NCBI GenBank assembly: GCA_003339415.1
Contig: PDHQ01000060.1
Span: 1 to 64,000 of the forward strand
Length of the DNA stretch: 64,000 bases
Direction: 5' to 3'
From: Ophiocordyceps camponoti-saundersi (nom. inval.)
Lineage: Eukaryota > Ascomycota > Sordariomycetes > Hypocreales > Ophiocordycipitaceae
Positions 33,496 to 45,516 of the stretch are shown here, piece by piece. Position numbers and translations under genes: made by a program. Position 1 is the stretch's first letter. The number at the start of each line of letters is the position of its first letter. Below the pieces are notes generated by a model that worked only from the letters and a program-made list of their open reading frames with translations, had not been told where the DNA came from and searched no databases.

Positions 33496-34485
33496 TCATT
33501 CTCCGTTGATCGTGCAGAGAAACTCTTCGACCCGCTTGGCCAGCCATTGGCGAGCCTCATCGTCCAAGACGGTATGACCCGTGCCGGGAATCAAGCCAGA
33601 CAAACAACTCACGAGAGGGTTTGCTTTGCGATACTGAGCATTCAACGCTGCTTGATCAATGTTGGGCGTCACAAACTCGTCCCGTTCCGAGTGCAGCACC
33701 AAGACTGGCTTGGTGAACCTGCGCCAGTACCGCGCTACGGTCTCACCGTCCAGGTCAGAAGAAAAGTAGTCATCGTCGCCCCTGGTCATCATCAGTCAGA
33801 GTCAACCACTTGATCGTTTCAACGAACCCTTTGGCCCAAAGAGAGTGCAGTCTGTAGGCCGACACGGGAGCCCCGAGCGTGCTAGGGACCATGCTGCGAG
33901 GCAGACAGTCATTCGCCTTGCCTTGAGCTATCCAATCTTTTGCGAGGTCCAGCGTCGCCTGATAGTCTGGCGAAAACAGGTCGAGAGATTCCCGGTCTGA
34001 CACTGGCGCCTGTAGGATGAAGCCGTCCACCGGCGGGCTGTCGGAGTGCACGTATTCCATGCAGTCCTGCGGCCGGCCGTCAGCGGTTGCCATGCAGCTT
34101 AATTTACACGTATGTACGGAGCAAGTACTTGACAACCGGTCGAATGACCGAACAAGACGATCTTCTCCCGGCCCAGATGACGGAGATGTTTGACGAGGGC
34201 CGCTATATCCTCGACGTCATCCTTGAGGCTCGCCGTGCCGAATCCAGTAAATGCGCTTCTCAGCCGGATCTCGAACACGGAGTAACTGAGATGGCTAGCT
34301 TCCTCTAATCGCTTCGACACCGTCCGGATATACGGCGTGGTATGCGGACCGTCCCCCAGGCCGCCGATGAAGATGACGGCATTGCGCGCTGACGTATTCC
34401 CAGTTTCATATGCGCAGGAGCCTCGCGTAGGGGAGCGATAAGGATGTACGAGAACGGAGAATGGCGCGTCGCTTGACGGGGCCAT
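33496..34485 (-). CDS. DUF1749 alpha/beta hydrolase (SidJ-like esterase family)
   Basis: Exons 34485-34129, 34066-33828 and 33781-33496 give 293 aa. The joins restore GHSTGCQDCMEYV and AKGGDDDYFSSDL. The nucleophile elbow FGHSTG, the acidic residue in HSERDEFV and the histidine in PGTGHTVLDD form a complete catalytic triad of an alpha/beta hydrolase. The family (DUF1749, UPF0613) includes A. fumigatus SidJ, an intracellular fusarinine esterase of siderophore use. No other siderophore gene is nearby, so the substrate here is open. No signal peptide is seen, so it is probably cytosolic. An upstream in-frame ATG at 34572 exists, but the start MAPSSDAPF fits the family better. A CACGTG lies 98 bp upstream. 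Confidence 0.85.
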
Positions 34486-35498
34486 GATGAAGTTGGGCGG
34501 TGATGTGATTTGTCTTGTGGTGAGCTGAAAGAGAGTCGCGTACAAGTATCTACGGATACTAGGTATATACATACGTAATTATCACGTGGTCGCCCTTACT
34601 TGAGAACTACATATTCTTTACCATGCCTTTCTTTAATGCCAATCGACCTCCCTCTTAGTAGAATGGCTGACAGTCAGTAGCTGCGCACGTCTTTTAAAAA
34701 GGCTCTCTGCCTCACTGCTTAGGTAGATGGGCTGGCTGGGAAAGAAGAGAAGTGGTCCTCGAATACTGGTGGGTTTACCGGATGCTGCAAGAGAATCTGG
34801 CTGGAAGAGAACAGGCAAGTAAAGAAGGATGAAAAGTGCCCAAGAGATTGAAAAAGACGTCGTATCGCCGGCGAGGATAGTTGAGTGATGTTGCTACCTA
34901 CTTACGAGACCCCATCGTCTGATGTTGCACCCAAACTCTGAAAAGCAGAATACAACCTCGACAATGATGGCATTGTATCCGTACAGGTCTGACTTTAGGG
35001 CTGCGATATGCCTTTATGTATCTATCAAAATGGGCGGTTTCAAGGTTAGACTTTCTCTTGGACTTCTCTTACTCGGGTTACGACGTCTTGACTACTGTGG
35101 TCGGGATAACTTGGCTTCATTGCCGTTCATCTGGTCAACCCATGCTCAATATGAGAGCATCTATCGTTGAGTTCGAAGCGAGCAGAGTGTCGCTGTGTGA
35201 GGGAGAAAACATGTATTCAGCTGTCTTATGTTCTCTTTATACATGTAATTCTAATTCACCTGCTGGTGACTCGGTAACCCATGTGCGCGATTGCCTTGGT
35301 TTCTGAGATACACCGTCTATATGACTAGAGCAACCACGTAGAGCCAGCCACCATCAAGTTCAATATATCCAGTCGCGAATGCATATGCATGTGTCTCATC
35401 CTCCTCGGCACGCCTCTTCCATGGTAAGATGTGGCCGTCAGATGGCCAAATATACCACCATCTTTGCTATTGACGAGGGCGAGAACAGATACTCTCAT
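34486..35498. other. Intergenic region, lower GC
   Basis: Upstream of the DUF1749 gene and downstream of the defensin-like gene. TATCCGTA octamers occur at 34551 (complement) and 34977, and CACGTG at 34583-34588. No gene is supported. Confidence 0.5.
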
Positions 35499-35744
35499 TT
35501 AGTAACGCTTGCAGCAGCACTTCTTCTTCGTCTTCGAGCGTCCGCAGCCGTCGTCGGTGATGTGTGAGAAGCCGCGGTTTCCACAGTACGTCCTGCAGAG
35601 GCGGAGTGATGTAGAAACACCGCAGGGACTTGGGAAGTTGCATGGGTCGTCGCGGGCTTCAAGACCTTGTGCGGGAATAGCAGGAGAGCTTGAAGTGGCC
35701 CAGACGCCGCTGATCATGGCAAGGGTGACGAGGCTGATCTTCAT
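35499..35744 (-). CDS. Small secreted cysteine-rich peptide, candidate CS-alpha-beta defensin-like
   Basis: An 81 aa single-exon ORF. Residues 1-16 form a signal peptide with a likely cut after GVWA. A short propeptide-like stretch ends at EAR, and the Cys-rich part follows with eight cysteines: C35-x5-C41-x8-C50-x3-C54-x12-C67-x8-C76-C77-C78. The CxxxC (50/54) plus CxC (76/78) spacing and a C-terminal end in basic-Tyr match the CS-alpha-beta fold of fungal defensins such as plectasin. The peptide is basic (KTKKK before the last Cys cluster). A proper GxC gamma-core is not obvious, which weakens the call. Alternatives are another class of small secreted effector or antifungal protein. It lies alone in an AT-richer, gene-poor stretch. 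No toxicity is implied by the sequence alone. Confidence 0.7.
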   Translation of the reverse strand: MKISLVTLAMISGVWATSSSPAIPAQGLEARDDPCNFPSPCGVSTSLRLCRTYCGNRGFSHITDDGCGRSKTKKKCCCKRY

Positions 35745-38142
35745 CTTGCTAAGAGGGATAATGATGTCGGAGACGTATCGGTATAACCCTTATTGTCTGA
35801 CGATTCAATTTGAGAGGCTCTCGGAGAATTGGAAGATAGAAAGAAAGCTATTTGAGCGAGATTGGTCTTCTATTTATGCTGAAGAAGCGCACCTTACAGC
35901 TACGTCACCGTTATAACGTTCAGAAGTGCTTACAAGGAAGTAAGACGAAGATCTCCTTTCTTAAGCAGTAGCGTCAAGCCAACGGCTACTGCCAAGGCTC
36001 TAGACGACATATCACGGCTTGGGTCACAATTGGGGCCTTGGCGACAGGATGAAGTCAACCACATTTCATTCAGCTAGACTTCAGCTAACGGCCATGGCTG
36101 CTCTGTTAGTCGGCTGATCGCCCAAGGCGCTGACTATGTCGGCAAGGCCCGAATTTTTGTCTTGGACTTGTCTCGGGCCATGCCGTCACTCTATGACCAC
36201 TTCTTCTATCCGTATGCCGTCTTGATCTCTGATCGACCCCGTGATACGGCATTGAGTATCGAGGCTCAAGGTAATGTGCTTGCAAAGTAGCGGCTCGGCG
36301 AAGCGGTTAGGTCATGAACACGTACGGATAGAGTCATGTCAACGGATCGAAATAGAGTAACGAAAGATGCTTAAACTCAGTTGTCAAGAGCTTTGCCCTA
36401 GTCCCAGAAACAGGTGATAGCGTTGATAACGTGGCGGTGTGATTGTGTTGCGAGATCTGCTGTTCTTCTTCCAAGGCCACAATGTATCTCACCTTTGATC
36501 TCGGCAAATGTTCTGTTCGCATGGTATCCACTACACTACTCTAGCTCACTCCAAAATTTGAGGCACCTTCTCAAAGATGCAGTATCGTTGCGGATGCTGT
36601 TGTATTCATGACACCTTTCAGAAGCTCTAAAAGCGTGTTGCGTGGTCACGGCAGCAGCTTATAGAGCCTATTATCTGAGCATCTCTCCGGAGGTGCCTCC
36701 ACTTTTGAGTGCCGGAGCTGCGTCTGTGACAAAGGGTTACACCACGGATCTCCATTGGACACAGCACATCAGAGTTGTCGACATTTCGAAAACCCTTTTG
36801 CTCCGCGGTGCCACCGAAGATGCTGTCTTATGAGAGACTGAGTTATCGCAGCCCAGGATGTAGAGTCCTTGCCTCGCGAGGCTGATTGCCAAGATAGCTC
36901 CTTTTCGTTGGCAGCGAACGTCGGTCTCGCCATCTGGTCGTCCAAATCTGGTCCCCGCAACAGAGACACGATGATTTCGTTCTCCTCGCCTGGGAAGTCG
37001 TCACAAGGTAGTGAGAGCCTCATTGTGATAGTAATAAAACAGCAGTACACGCGAGCTGGTACTCGCGAATTGGGCACTGTCGTTTATGCGCTTTGTCCTT
37101 CTATCCTGATCGAGGCTTGTCGAAATTTCCGACGAGCCACCTGATATCAGACTTCTGGTTAGCAGCCAGGGCATGTACAAAAGGAGCGAATCGGTCAACT
37201 TGCCTTGTCATGGAAACAATGGCTGTAGCAAGGTAAAAGTAATATCCCTGAGGAGAATGAAGTGGGATGCTAGTGATGCTGAGAGGAAGGAGGTGAAAGG
37301 GGGGAACATTTGTACGGCTCCAAGGCTTGGTAGTCTCTGTGTGGTGGGCTTTTTTGGGTCTGGTTTCTGCCACTGCTGGACATAAGGGACGATATTCGAG
37401 GCAATGAAGGGCCTGCCGTGAGTGTTGTGATCAAGAGAAAAAGGGGGGAAGCACCCTCATCGATCTTCAACATCCTCGTAGATCGGCAGTGCCTACCTAC
37501 TTACCTACCTACCTATGAAGGTACCCAGAAATGCATTCTGAAAAGCAGGTGCTTCATGAGCTACCCTCATAGCCGAGCTTGTCTAGTCTTGGCAATTCCA
37601 AGCCGTGGGTGACGCTTGCGTTCCATAGAGACTGCACCGATGGAACCGTTGCTCCTGAGGAAGCTCTGCTGTCAGCATTTTGTTCCGTGCCAAACGATTT
37701 GAGAAATTGGCAAGTTCATGACTTTGATGCAGATAGGTCAAGTGACACAAATGATTCTTCCACTTTCACGCCTAAAGACTCATCCTGCCCACCATCATCT
37801 CAAGTATCAATGTCATTCTCAGGACAACCCATCGTGAGAACCAATGGATGTGCTTCAAAATTCTGCTAAATCACTCCTCAACTTGCCGCTGAGAAACAGC
37901 TCACGTCTCGAAAGGACGTCATAAATGAGTTGTTGATCCTCTCACAGTTTCACAAGGCTCTCATTCCATCAGTGATAGACCTGACGTTGCAGCAGCGTAA
38001 TTCTGAACCACCCACTCATGCCGTTCCAGCTTCGCATACATAAAGGCTTTGAAGCACGTCTTGCTTCGGACCCTGAGATTCGCTTTCTCTGCAACCTTGG
38101 GCCCATTGCAGGTGCCTTACGACCCGTTCAAGCTCGTACCTA
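35745..38142. other. Gene-poor 2.4 kb stretch
   Basis: Both strands carry only short open frames (under ~105 codons) with no domain or splice structure I can support. Some, around 36770-37370 and 37580-37870, could be gene relics. It holds TATCCGTA at 36207, TACGGATA at 36323 and a short CCTACCTA run near 37490-37515. Base composition is more even than in the flanking housekeeping genes. Confidence 0.5.
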
Positions 38143-40181
38143 ATGGCGTCCGCCTCCTCCTTGTTCACGACCATTTCCAGTGACCCTGAACTGGGGACCA
38201 CGGAAAATTCATACCTCTATAATTCGCACGTCAGACACCTCAAGTGGACCGATGTCAGCGTTAGAGTCAAAGGTCCAGACGGCAAAAAGTCCCGTCTTAT
38301 CGTCAGCAATGCGTCCGGTGTAGTGGAAGCAGGTACGTGGAAGGCTCGAGGGAAGGCCAGCACCGGCCTATTTACTCCTCGTGCTGATTGTGGTGACCAG
38401 GCGAGATGTGCGCCTTGATAGGTCCTTCAGGCAGCGGAAAGACGACGCTTCTCAACGTGCTGGCCAGAAATAACAAGCATGCCAGCAGCACCGACTTCGA
38501 TATCAAGATCAATGGAAACCATATGCCGAGTTCCGAGTTTCGAAAGATATCACGATCAGTCGATCAAGACGATGCCTTGATTGGCTCACTCACAGTCCGG
38601 GAGACGATTGACTTTTCTTCTCGCCTGGCAAGCTCACAGTAAGTATTCCAACTTCTCTTATAACATAGATTCTCTACGATGAAATCTTGAAGTCGAACAA
38701 GGCCTTTTTATTAACATTTCAACAGTCCAGGCAGACGAAAGCTGGTCGATTCTTTACTCGACTCTTTCGGCTTGAAAGATCAGGCAAGGACGGTCATCGG
38801 CACGCCCTTCCACCAAGGTGTCTCAACCGGCGAAAGGCGTCGCGTGAGCGTGGCAAGCCAGCTAATCACTGGGCCTAAAGTCTTGTTCCTAGATGAGCCG
38901 ACGAGTGGTCTCGACTCGTTGGCTAGCTGGCAAATCATCAGCTACCTCAAGGCCGTGGTGAAAAGCCAGAGGCTCATCGTCGTCCTTTCTATTCATCAAC
39001 CCTCAGCAGCGATTTTACAGCAGTTCGATAAGCTGTTTCTACTGTCCAACGGTCAAACCCATTACTTTGGACCCGTTGACCAAGTCGAAATGTACTATAA
39101 GTCCATCGGCTGCCGCATACCACGATACGTCAACCAGGCCGAGTTTCTCCTCGAGCAACTGAATATCAACTTCGCTAAAGACAAAACAGAGGCTGAGAAA
39201 CGAATTCAAGAAATGCAGCAAAATTGGGAGCGCTCGGATCACAAAAAATACTGTCAAAGGGTCACCTCCAAGCATGAAACAGAGGATGCCCCGACGAAGG
39301 AGATCCTCACCGTATCGGCAGACGAGAAGCCTGGTGTTTTTAGTGTTGTGCTGACTCTGCTACATCGAGGCCTTCTCAAGAGCTATCGGGATCCCATGGT
39401 TTACACGGTACGACTTGCGATTTACATCGCATTTGCCATAGTCATGGGCACTATTTGGCTCCGTCTCCAGCCAACTCAGTCCTCTATTCAGCCCTTTATC
39501 AATGCCATGTTCTTCGGCTCTGTTTTCATCTCCTTCCTATCTGTTTCCTACGTGCCGGCGTTTCTCGAAGACAGACTACAGTACTCGAAAGAGTACCAAA
39601 ATGGATTATACGGCGCAACCGAATTCCTCACCTGCAACATTATCCTAGGCTTACCTTTCTTGTTTATCCTGTCCCTGGCTTTCTCGATTATAGTCTACTG
39701 GCTTGCGAATTTCCAGCCAACTTTTTCAGCATTCTTCACATGGCTCACCTGGCTTTACCTTGAGCTTATAGCTGCAGAGTCTGTCACTATTCTTGCAGCT
39801 TGTTTCTTCCCTACCTTTGTCCTCGCCCTTGCTATCGTCATTTTTGCGAACGGACTATGGATTTCGGTCAGCGGCTTCATGGTTCCGCTAGCTCAACTGA
39901 ATGCTTTCTATAAGTACGGCTTTTCCTATTGGAACTACCAAAAGTACGTCTTTGAAGGTATGATGAGAAACGAGTTTGCAGATCGGATCTACTCTTGCGG
40001 ACCTGGATGCCATTGCATGTACAACACGTCTCTAGCCTCTCGCTGCCAGATTGAGGGAAAGGCTATCCTGGATCAATATGGCTTCACACAGGACAACACC
40101 ACGAGAAATGTTTGCATTCTCATTGTCATCATTCTCGTTTTCCGCTTCGCAGCTTTGATTACACTGAAGATGAAAAAGTAG
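38143..40181 (+). CDS. Half-size ABCG (White/WBC-type) ABC transporter
   Basis: Exons 38143-38332, 38401-38638 and 38726-40181 (introns 68 and 87 bp) give 627 aa. The N-terminal nucleotide-binding domain has Walker A GPSGSGKTT, the signature VSTGERRRVSVA, Walker B VLFLDEPTSGLDS, and the switch His in SIHQPS. A charged linker follows, then a C-terminal domain with about six membrane segments (for example TVRLAIYIAFAIVMGTIW) and a Cys-bearing loop (CGPGCHC) before the last helix, as usual for ABCG half-transporters. It must dimerise to work. Substrates in this family include lipids, pigments and secondary metabolites; none can be assigned here. It begins with a probable cytosolic start and no signal peptide. 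It lies in the accessory-looking stretch, 2.4 kb from the defensin-like gene. Confidence 0.9.
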
Positions 40182-41001
40182 GTAGGACTCTCCGAGAACA
40201 TGTCATGTATTGTGAGGCATACGGACGTACACGGGGTGTCATTGAATTATATGTCTTCTCGCTCAGGTAGCATCTCTTCAACGCAGCTATTTACTCTTTG
40301 CGCAGTCAACTTCGCCGACGCAAGACAGTAGCTCAAATTCGTAGCAGAGCTGGAGTGATAATCCGTAGAGCAGCAATACATGAGTGATATTACAGACGCA
40401 GTCTGGAGAGCGCCATTGATGAGGATTATTCACGATTTCTCGTCCCGGGCAGGCTCAGCTGACTGACAACAGAGCCCAGTTCTCATCTCATTTCACACGC
40501 CTTTCGTAAGGATACCACACAAACGGATTCGCCCGCATATCCCTCTCAAAAGGCACTCCCTGGCCATGGCTTCCAGGGGTCGTCTGCAGCGGGCCGGTAG
40601 TTGATAGGGGGGTTTGTCATGAAGAGGTTTGACGATAGATTCGGACCGAGATGAGTCCGTAATCACGTGCTGGGTCACCGCAACCACCCAGAACCAACAG
40701 CAACAGCTCGCAACGGAAAGACTCGATATCGCCGAAACAGGCGTCGACCACAATCGGATTTCTCGGCACATTCTATCGCCGATGAAGAAGAACTCACCTG
40801 CAACTCCTTCTGCTCCTATCGACGTGACCGCTCATGGCCTACCCGGTGGAACAGTGTGACATGTTCTTTGAGACTGTCTAGCCAACTCGCCCTCGCCCTG
40901 CCGCTCGCTGTCTCCCGAGCAGTTTGCCTTCCAAACAGTAGCAGAATCTCGCCTTGCTACCGATAGTCGATTATGATGGTTCGCAGACGGATCTTGAGAC
41001 C
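40182..41001. other. Intergenic region / TTI1 promoter
   Basis: The 3' region of the ABCG gene and the promoter of TTI1, with a CACGTG at 40664-40669. Two overlapping short frames (40629-40966) have no domain. They could be leader sequence, but I do not join them to TTI1. Confidence 0.45.
40664..40669. promoter_or_regulatory. E-box CACGTG upstream of TTI1
   Basis: A perfect CACGTG, 338 bp before the proposed TTI1 start. Function is inferred from the Cbf1-type consensus. Confidence 0.3.
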
Positions 41002-44000
41002 ATGAATGCGCAACGAGATCGAAACGCACTGTTCCTACAAGTACAGCGGACTCATCATTCCCCAAAACTTGTCTTCCTCGAGCTGACGCTTTCTAGCTGA
41101 AACCATGTTGCGTGCAACTCAGCAAACTTACTATTCGCGACTCCTTCGATCCTGCAACATCTCGACAATTACTCGACCTCACGAGCCAGCTTCAGGCTTT
41201 GCTCGAGGAGCAGGTGGAGCAGAACCCGGAGGCGCTGGATGAGAAGCTTGCCGAATATGTCTTCTTCCCGCTGCATCATGTTTTCCGCCAGATGGATCGG
41301 TTTCCCCTAATTCTGGTCGAAAATTGTCTCAAGTGTCTCCGCATCCTCATCGTCTACGGTTGGAAGTCGAAAATCTCCGCCCAGTTGGTGCAGCAAATAC
41401 TGAGCCTTCTCACATTCATCATCGATGGCAAGCCGGCTTCTGAAGCCAAGCGAGAGCTCTCAGAAGAGACCGTCTTGGAATCCTTTCGCACCCAGAGAGC
41501 CCTGCTCGATACAGCCGCGCTCTCGTCCACTGCCGCCGCGGGTCTAGCGGAACAGGACGCTATCCCGTTGCTTGGACATTCCATCACAGTGATGCTCGAT
41601 GGCGCCGGTGATGGGCCGAGCCCGCTCATTCAGCAGGAGGCGTTACACTCTTTGGAGAGTCTTTATGCCGCCCTCAGGGATCACGAAGCGATGGCCAATT
41701 TTCTTCCCGGAATCGTCTCCTCGCTTACCAAGATACTGTCTTTGCCGAACCGGTATAAGACGGCAGTTCTGGTAGAAGCCCTCCGCGCACTTCAAATAGT
41801 GTTGATACGAGTACTGGGCGATCTGAGGACGCGATCAATCCTTGCAGGAAGACCGGGCCAAGAAACTGGCCCGGAAAACGACGAGGCCAAAACTCTTAGT
41901 TCAGCATGGCTAAACGCTACGGTCTCGCAGGTCAAGCTGGCCTTGTCAAAGATCATGAAGCTGCGTGCGGTGGACGCCAGCCCTGTGCGGGAAGCGCTAG
42001 GGAAGCTCTGCGTTGCCCTACTTGACGAATGCCACGCCTCTCTCTCCAATTGCACTTCGATTCTGGTTGAGACTTCCATGATCCTTGACATCCATGTAGA
42101 CAAGGCAGATCCGGGACAGACTAGCCTGCAGCATCTGGTCAATATCTATCCCGAACTGGGGGAAACTGTTAAAGTTACTCTTTACAGTTGGCTTTCTAGC
42201 CTGCCACGAGTTATGCAGACAGGTGACAACGAAAAGAGGCGAACCGCAGTGCAGAACCTGGCAAATGGCATTCTTCTATTCCGGAGCCTGGATCTCGAAT
42301 CGACGACCCTCGACGAGTCGTTGTCGGGGGCGCTGAAGGACAGCATTGTGTCACTTCTACTATCGCCATCGTCGCAGAAGTCGACACCTGACAACCAGCT
42401 CCTACTAAACGACAAAGCCTTGACGCTGGAATCGTTGACAGCTCGCGACCAATTTCAGCCCATCTTACTGGCACGCGAAAGCCACAAAGAATTACGAAGT
42501 GGGCTTATGAGCCTCATCAATGCACTCGGTACTGCGTCTCGTAAAGCCGACGTCGCGGCTGGCCTGATGGAATCTGTCCGAGAATCGTCGTCAGCCGATC
42601 AGGTGGCTGCAACGTGGCTTTGTTTTGAACTCATCAAAGCTGCAGACCAATCATCTGGAGATGCGGCCGCTTTCTTGGATCTGTCTCTACTCGACGGTTC
42701 GGCTGAAGATACAGAAGTTGTCTTTAATGACTTGTATACCTTCGCCGTTCACGTACTCGAGGCGCACGCGGATTGGGGCTCACGAGATTGGCGATCCGAG
42801 GCCTTGTCAATGGAAGTGGCTGCATATGCGGCACGCAAACTAGGACGCTCCTTTCGACTTGAGCTCATCGATGTCCTGTTCCCCATTGCAACATTCCTCG
42901 GATCGGAGAAGGCGGTTTTACAGCAACATGCCATAACCGCGTTGAACGACATTGCCTCTTCGGCCCAGTATGGCAGCGTGTCGGACTTGATCATTGAAAA
43001 CGTCGACTACATGGTCAATTCGGTGGCACTGCGGCTCAATACGCTGGACATTTCACCGGCATCAATGCAGGTGCTTTTGATGATGGTGCGCCTGGCGGGA
43101 CCTCGCTTGATACCATTTCTGGACGATGTCGTTGATTCGATCTTCGCAGCCTTGGAAAACTACCATGGATACCCGGTCTTGGTGGAGAGTTTGTTTGCGA
43201 TTTTGAAGGAGATTGTAGACCAGGGATCGCAAACAGATCGTTTCCTCTTGACCGAGAGTGAGCGGACCGTGGTGAATCACAAGAAACAGCCATTCAAGTT
43301 CCCTGGCCTGGACAGCATCTTGGAGTTTCTAGATAAGCGGAAAGCGCGGAAAGCGCGAGAAGCTGCTGAGACCGCGAGCGACGCGTTTATCCATGGCCAT
43401 CCTGAGGAACCTTGGAAATCTACGATGATCACCTCCGAGGAAGACGGTGATGATTCTGAGCCAGCAGACCAAGCTGACCCCGACAAAGGCGACGAGAAAC
43501 CACCCAGCTCTCCAACATACCAGCTAATGCTACGGATTGCGTATCTAACGCAGCACTACCTAACATCAGCATCACCCATGCTTAGAAAATCGTTGCTGGA
43601 GCTTGTGACGGCGGCGTCAAAGCTTCTCGCCGGGGATGAGGATTCCTTTCTCCCCCTCGTCAACGCGGTGTGGCCTGTTGTAATCACTAGGCTCTACGAC
43701 AGCGAAGCTTTCGTCTCAATCGAAGCGTGCAACGCACTATCAAGCCTCTGCGAAGGAGCCGGCGACTTTATGAGCTCCAGGTTCAAGACTGAGTGGGCTG
43801 ACGGGTTGCGTACATGGTGCCGTAAGACCAAAGAAGAGTTCCACGGCGGCTCGAATCGACTCAGAGCGTCAAGGAAAGGGGCAGCGAAAGCCGGCGAAGG
43901 CGGTAGTATCTTGATACCCGTCGCGGGAGGACTCGAAGGGAGAGGCGACATACTCGAAGTACAAGGCAACGATTCAGAAGGTGGTCTCGGACAACATGCT

Positions 44001-44252
44001 TCCCCAGCGAGGATGTGGGCGGCGGCGGTCAAGTTGCTGACGTCGATTGTCTCGTATGTGCGGGTCGAGGATCAAATGTTTGATGACATACTGGATCTTC
44101 TGTCGGACGTGTTAGAGACGAACAGCGAGGTTCGGGAGGCGCTGGAGACGATCAACGCGGATGCCGTCTGGCTAGTCAGATACGAGAGGGGCTACATCGA
44201 GCCGCTACCGACGCCGGAGGGGGCCGACTTTGTCGAGATGAAGCGGCCTTGA
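41002..44252 (+). CDS. TTI1: TEL2-interacting protein TTI1 (TTT complex, HEAT repeats)
   Basis: A short first exon 41002-41040 (starting MNAQRDRNALFLQ) joins 41097-44252 over a 56 bp intron (GTACAG...TTCTAG), giving 1064 aa. The join restores FLQLKPCCVQLSKL, which matches the conserved start of human TTI1 (LRPVCVQL type). The rest is almost all alpha-helical HEAT-like repeats, with the family block LAEYVFFPLHHVFRQ near residue 60 and an acidic linker at ~775-800. TTI1 forms the TTT complex with TEL2 and TTI2 and, with Hsp90, matures PIKK kinases (TOR, ATM, ATR types). The first exon is short and rests on splice signals plus family fit; a longer 5' part cannot be excluded. It ends 14 bp from the convergent NPY1 gene. 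Confidence 0.85.
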
Positions 44253-44266
44253 CAGGTATTAATTGC

Positions 44267-45516
44267 TCATATCTTGGGGATGCCCGTCAAGAACCCCTGT
44301 ACTACCGCCGTCATCAACCGATTGGCGATGGCTTGGGGCGGAGGCACGCGTAGGCCAGTCCCCCGATCGTGCCCATCTGATTTCTGGTCCAAGGCTTGTC
44401 GCACCTCATCCAAGGTGAACCATTTCGCGCTCTCGAGCTCCTTGTCGTTGAGCACAATATCCTCTTCGCCCGACAACGCCTCGGCGACGGCGCCGATCAT
44501 GAGGCTGGCGGGATAAGGCCAAGGCTGAGTAGAATGAATGACGACCCTCCCCACCTTGACGCCAGCCTCCTCCCAAACCTCTCTCCTCACAGCGTCCTCG
44601 ACCGACTCGCCAGGCTCAAGGAAGCCGGCGAGACAGCTATACCAAGCCGGTGGGTATCGGGCCTGTCGGCCTAGAAGGATGCGCTTCCCGTCGGACGAAA
44701 CGACGGCGGCGATCATGGTCGGGTCGGATCTCGGGAAGCAGATGTTGGAGACGCCGCGGTGGGTGGAACATTCTTCGTCGGAGCATACCCGCTTGTAGCC
44801 GGCTTCGACGGAGGTGGTTGGTTGGCCGCAGCCGGCGCAGAAGGGATTGCGCTTGTTCCAGTCTATTATCGATCTTGCTTGTGCGAAGATGGACGCTGTT
44901 GAAGGGGGTATATGTCAGGTTTGGAGAGTGATATGGTTACCTAGGTAAGGGGCCAATGTGGAAGGCTCTCACCTGCTTCTGGAACTAGAGTCGAGTTCCG
45001 AGGGTTGGATAAGATGGAGAGGCCCTTTGCGAGCTGGTTGTCGACGAGGGCGGTGGCGAGATTCGACATGGGCGGATGCGAAGTGACGTCGACGGCGAAG
45101 TAAGGCCTACCCTTGACGATACCGTGACTGGCAGTATCGAAACGGACATCCTCACCACCACCATCTCCCTCATCTCCAACATCCGACTCAGCCAGTCCAA
45201 GAAAAACAACCAGCGGCAAAGCAGTGGAAGAGAAGACGCGATTAAAATGTCCACGATCATCTCCACCACCTAAAAAGGGCTTCACCTCTTCATACGACAA
45301 AAACGCCACGTTCCGCCCATCGCCACCAACGAGCGGGTCCAAACCCTTGAAGATGACGAAGCGGGCGCGGGGAGAGGAGATGGCGCGCGAGAGGAATTCG
45401 ACGTCGGATCGTAGGAAGGAGTATCGGTTTAGCGGGCTTGAGGCGTAGTAGTTTGTCGTTTCGGCGCCGTAGCGTTGGCTTAGGAGGGAGGGGGCTTGGT
45501 CGGTTGGGGGAGACAT
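44267..45516 (-). CDS. NPY1: NADH pyrophosphatase NPY1 (NUDT12/NudC-type Nudix hydrolase)
   Basis: Exons 45516-44973 and 44895-44267 (77 bp intron, GTGAGA...CAACAG) give 390 aa. Parts in order: an N-terminal NUDIX-like domain, a Cys4 zinc ribbon (FCAGCGQ ... VCSDEEC), and the catalytic Nudix domain with box GFLEPGESVEDAVRREVWEEAGV (Gx5Ex7REVxEExG, complete). The SQPWPFP-like family signature is seen as STQPWPYPASLM. The enzyme splits NADH into NMNH and AMP, and may remove NAD caps from RNA. In yeast and man it is peroxisomal. The C-terminus PKI is only a weak match to a PTS1 signal, so location is uncertain. It converges with TTI1 at 14 bp. Confidence 0.93.

Noticed and set aside
36769..37373. 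Overlapping short frames on both strands that could be a broken gene
   Set aside because: No frame exceeds ~100 codons, and no domain or consistent splice chain joins them. Mentioned only as possible relics.
40629..40966. Frames upstream of TTI1 as extra N-terminal exons
   Set aside because: They end in stops without a donor that keeps the TTI1 frame. The short exon at 41002 gives the conserved start without them.
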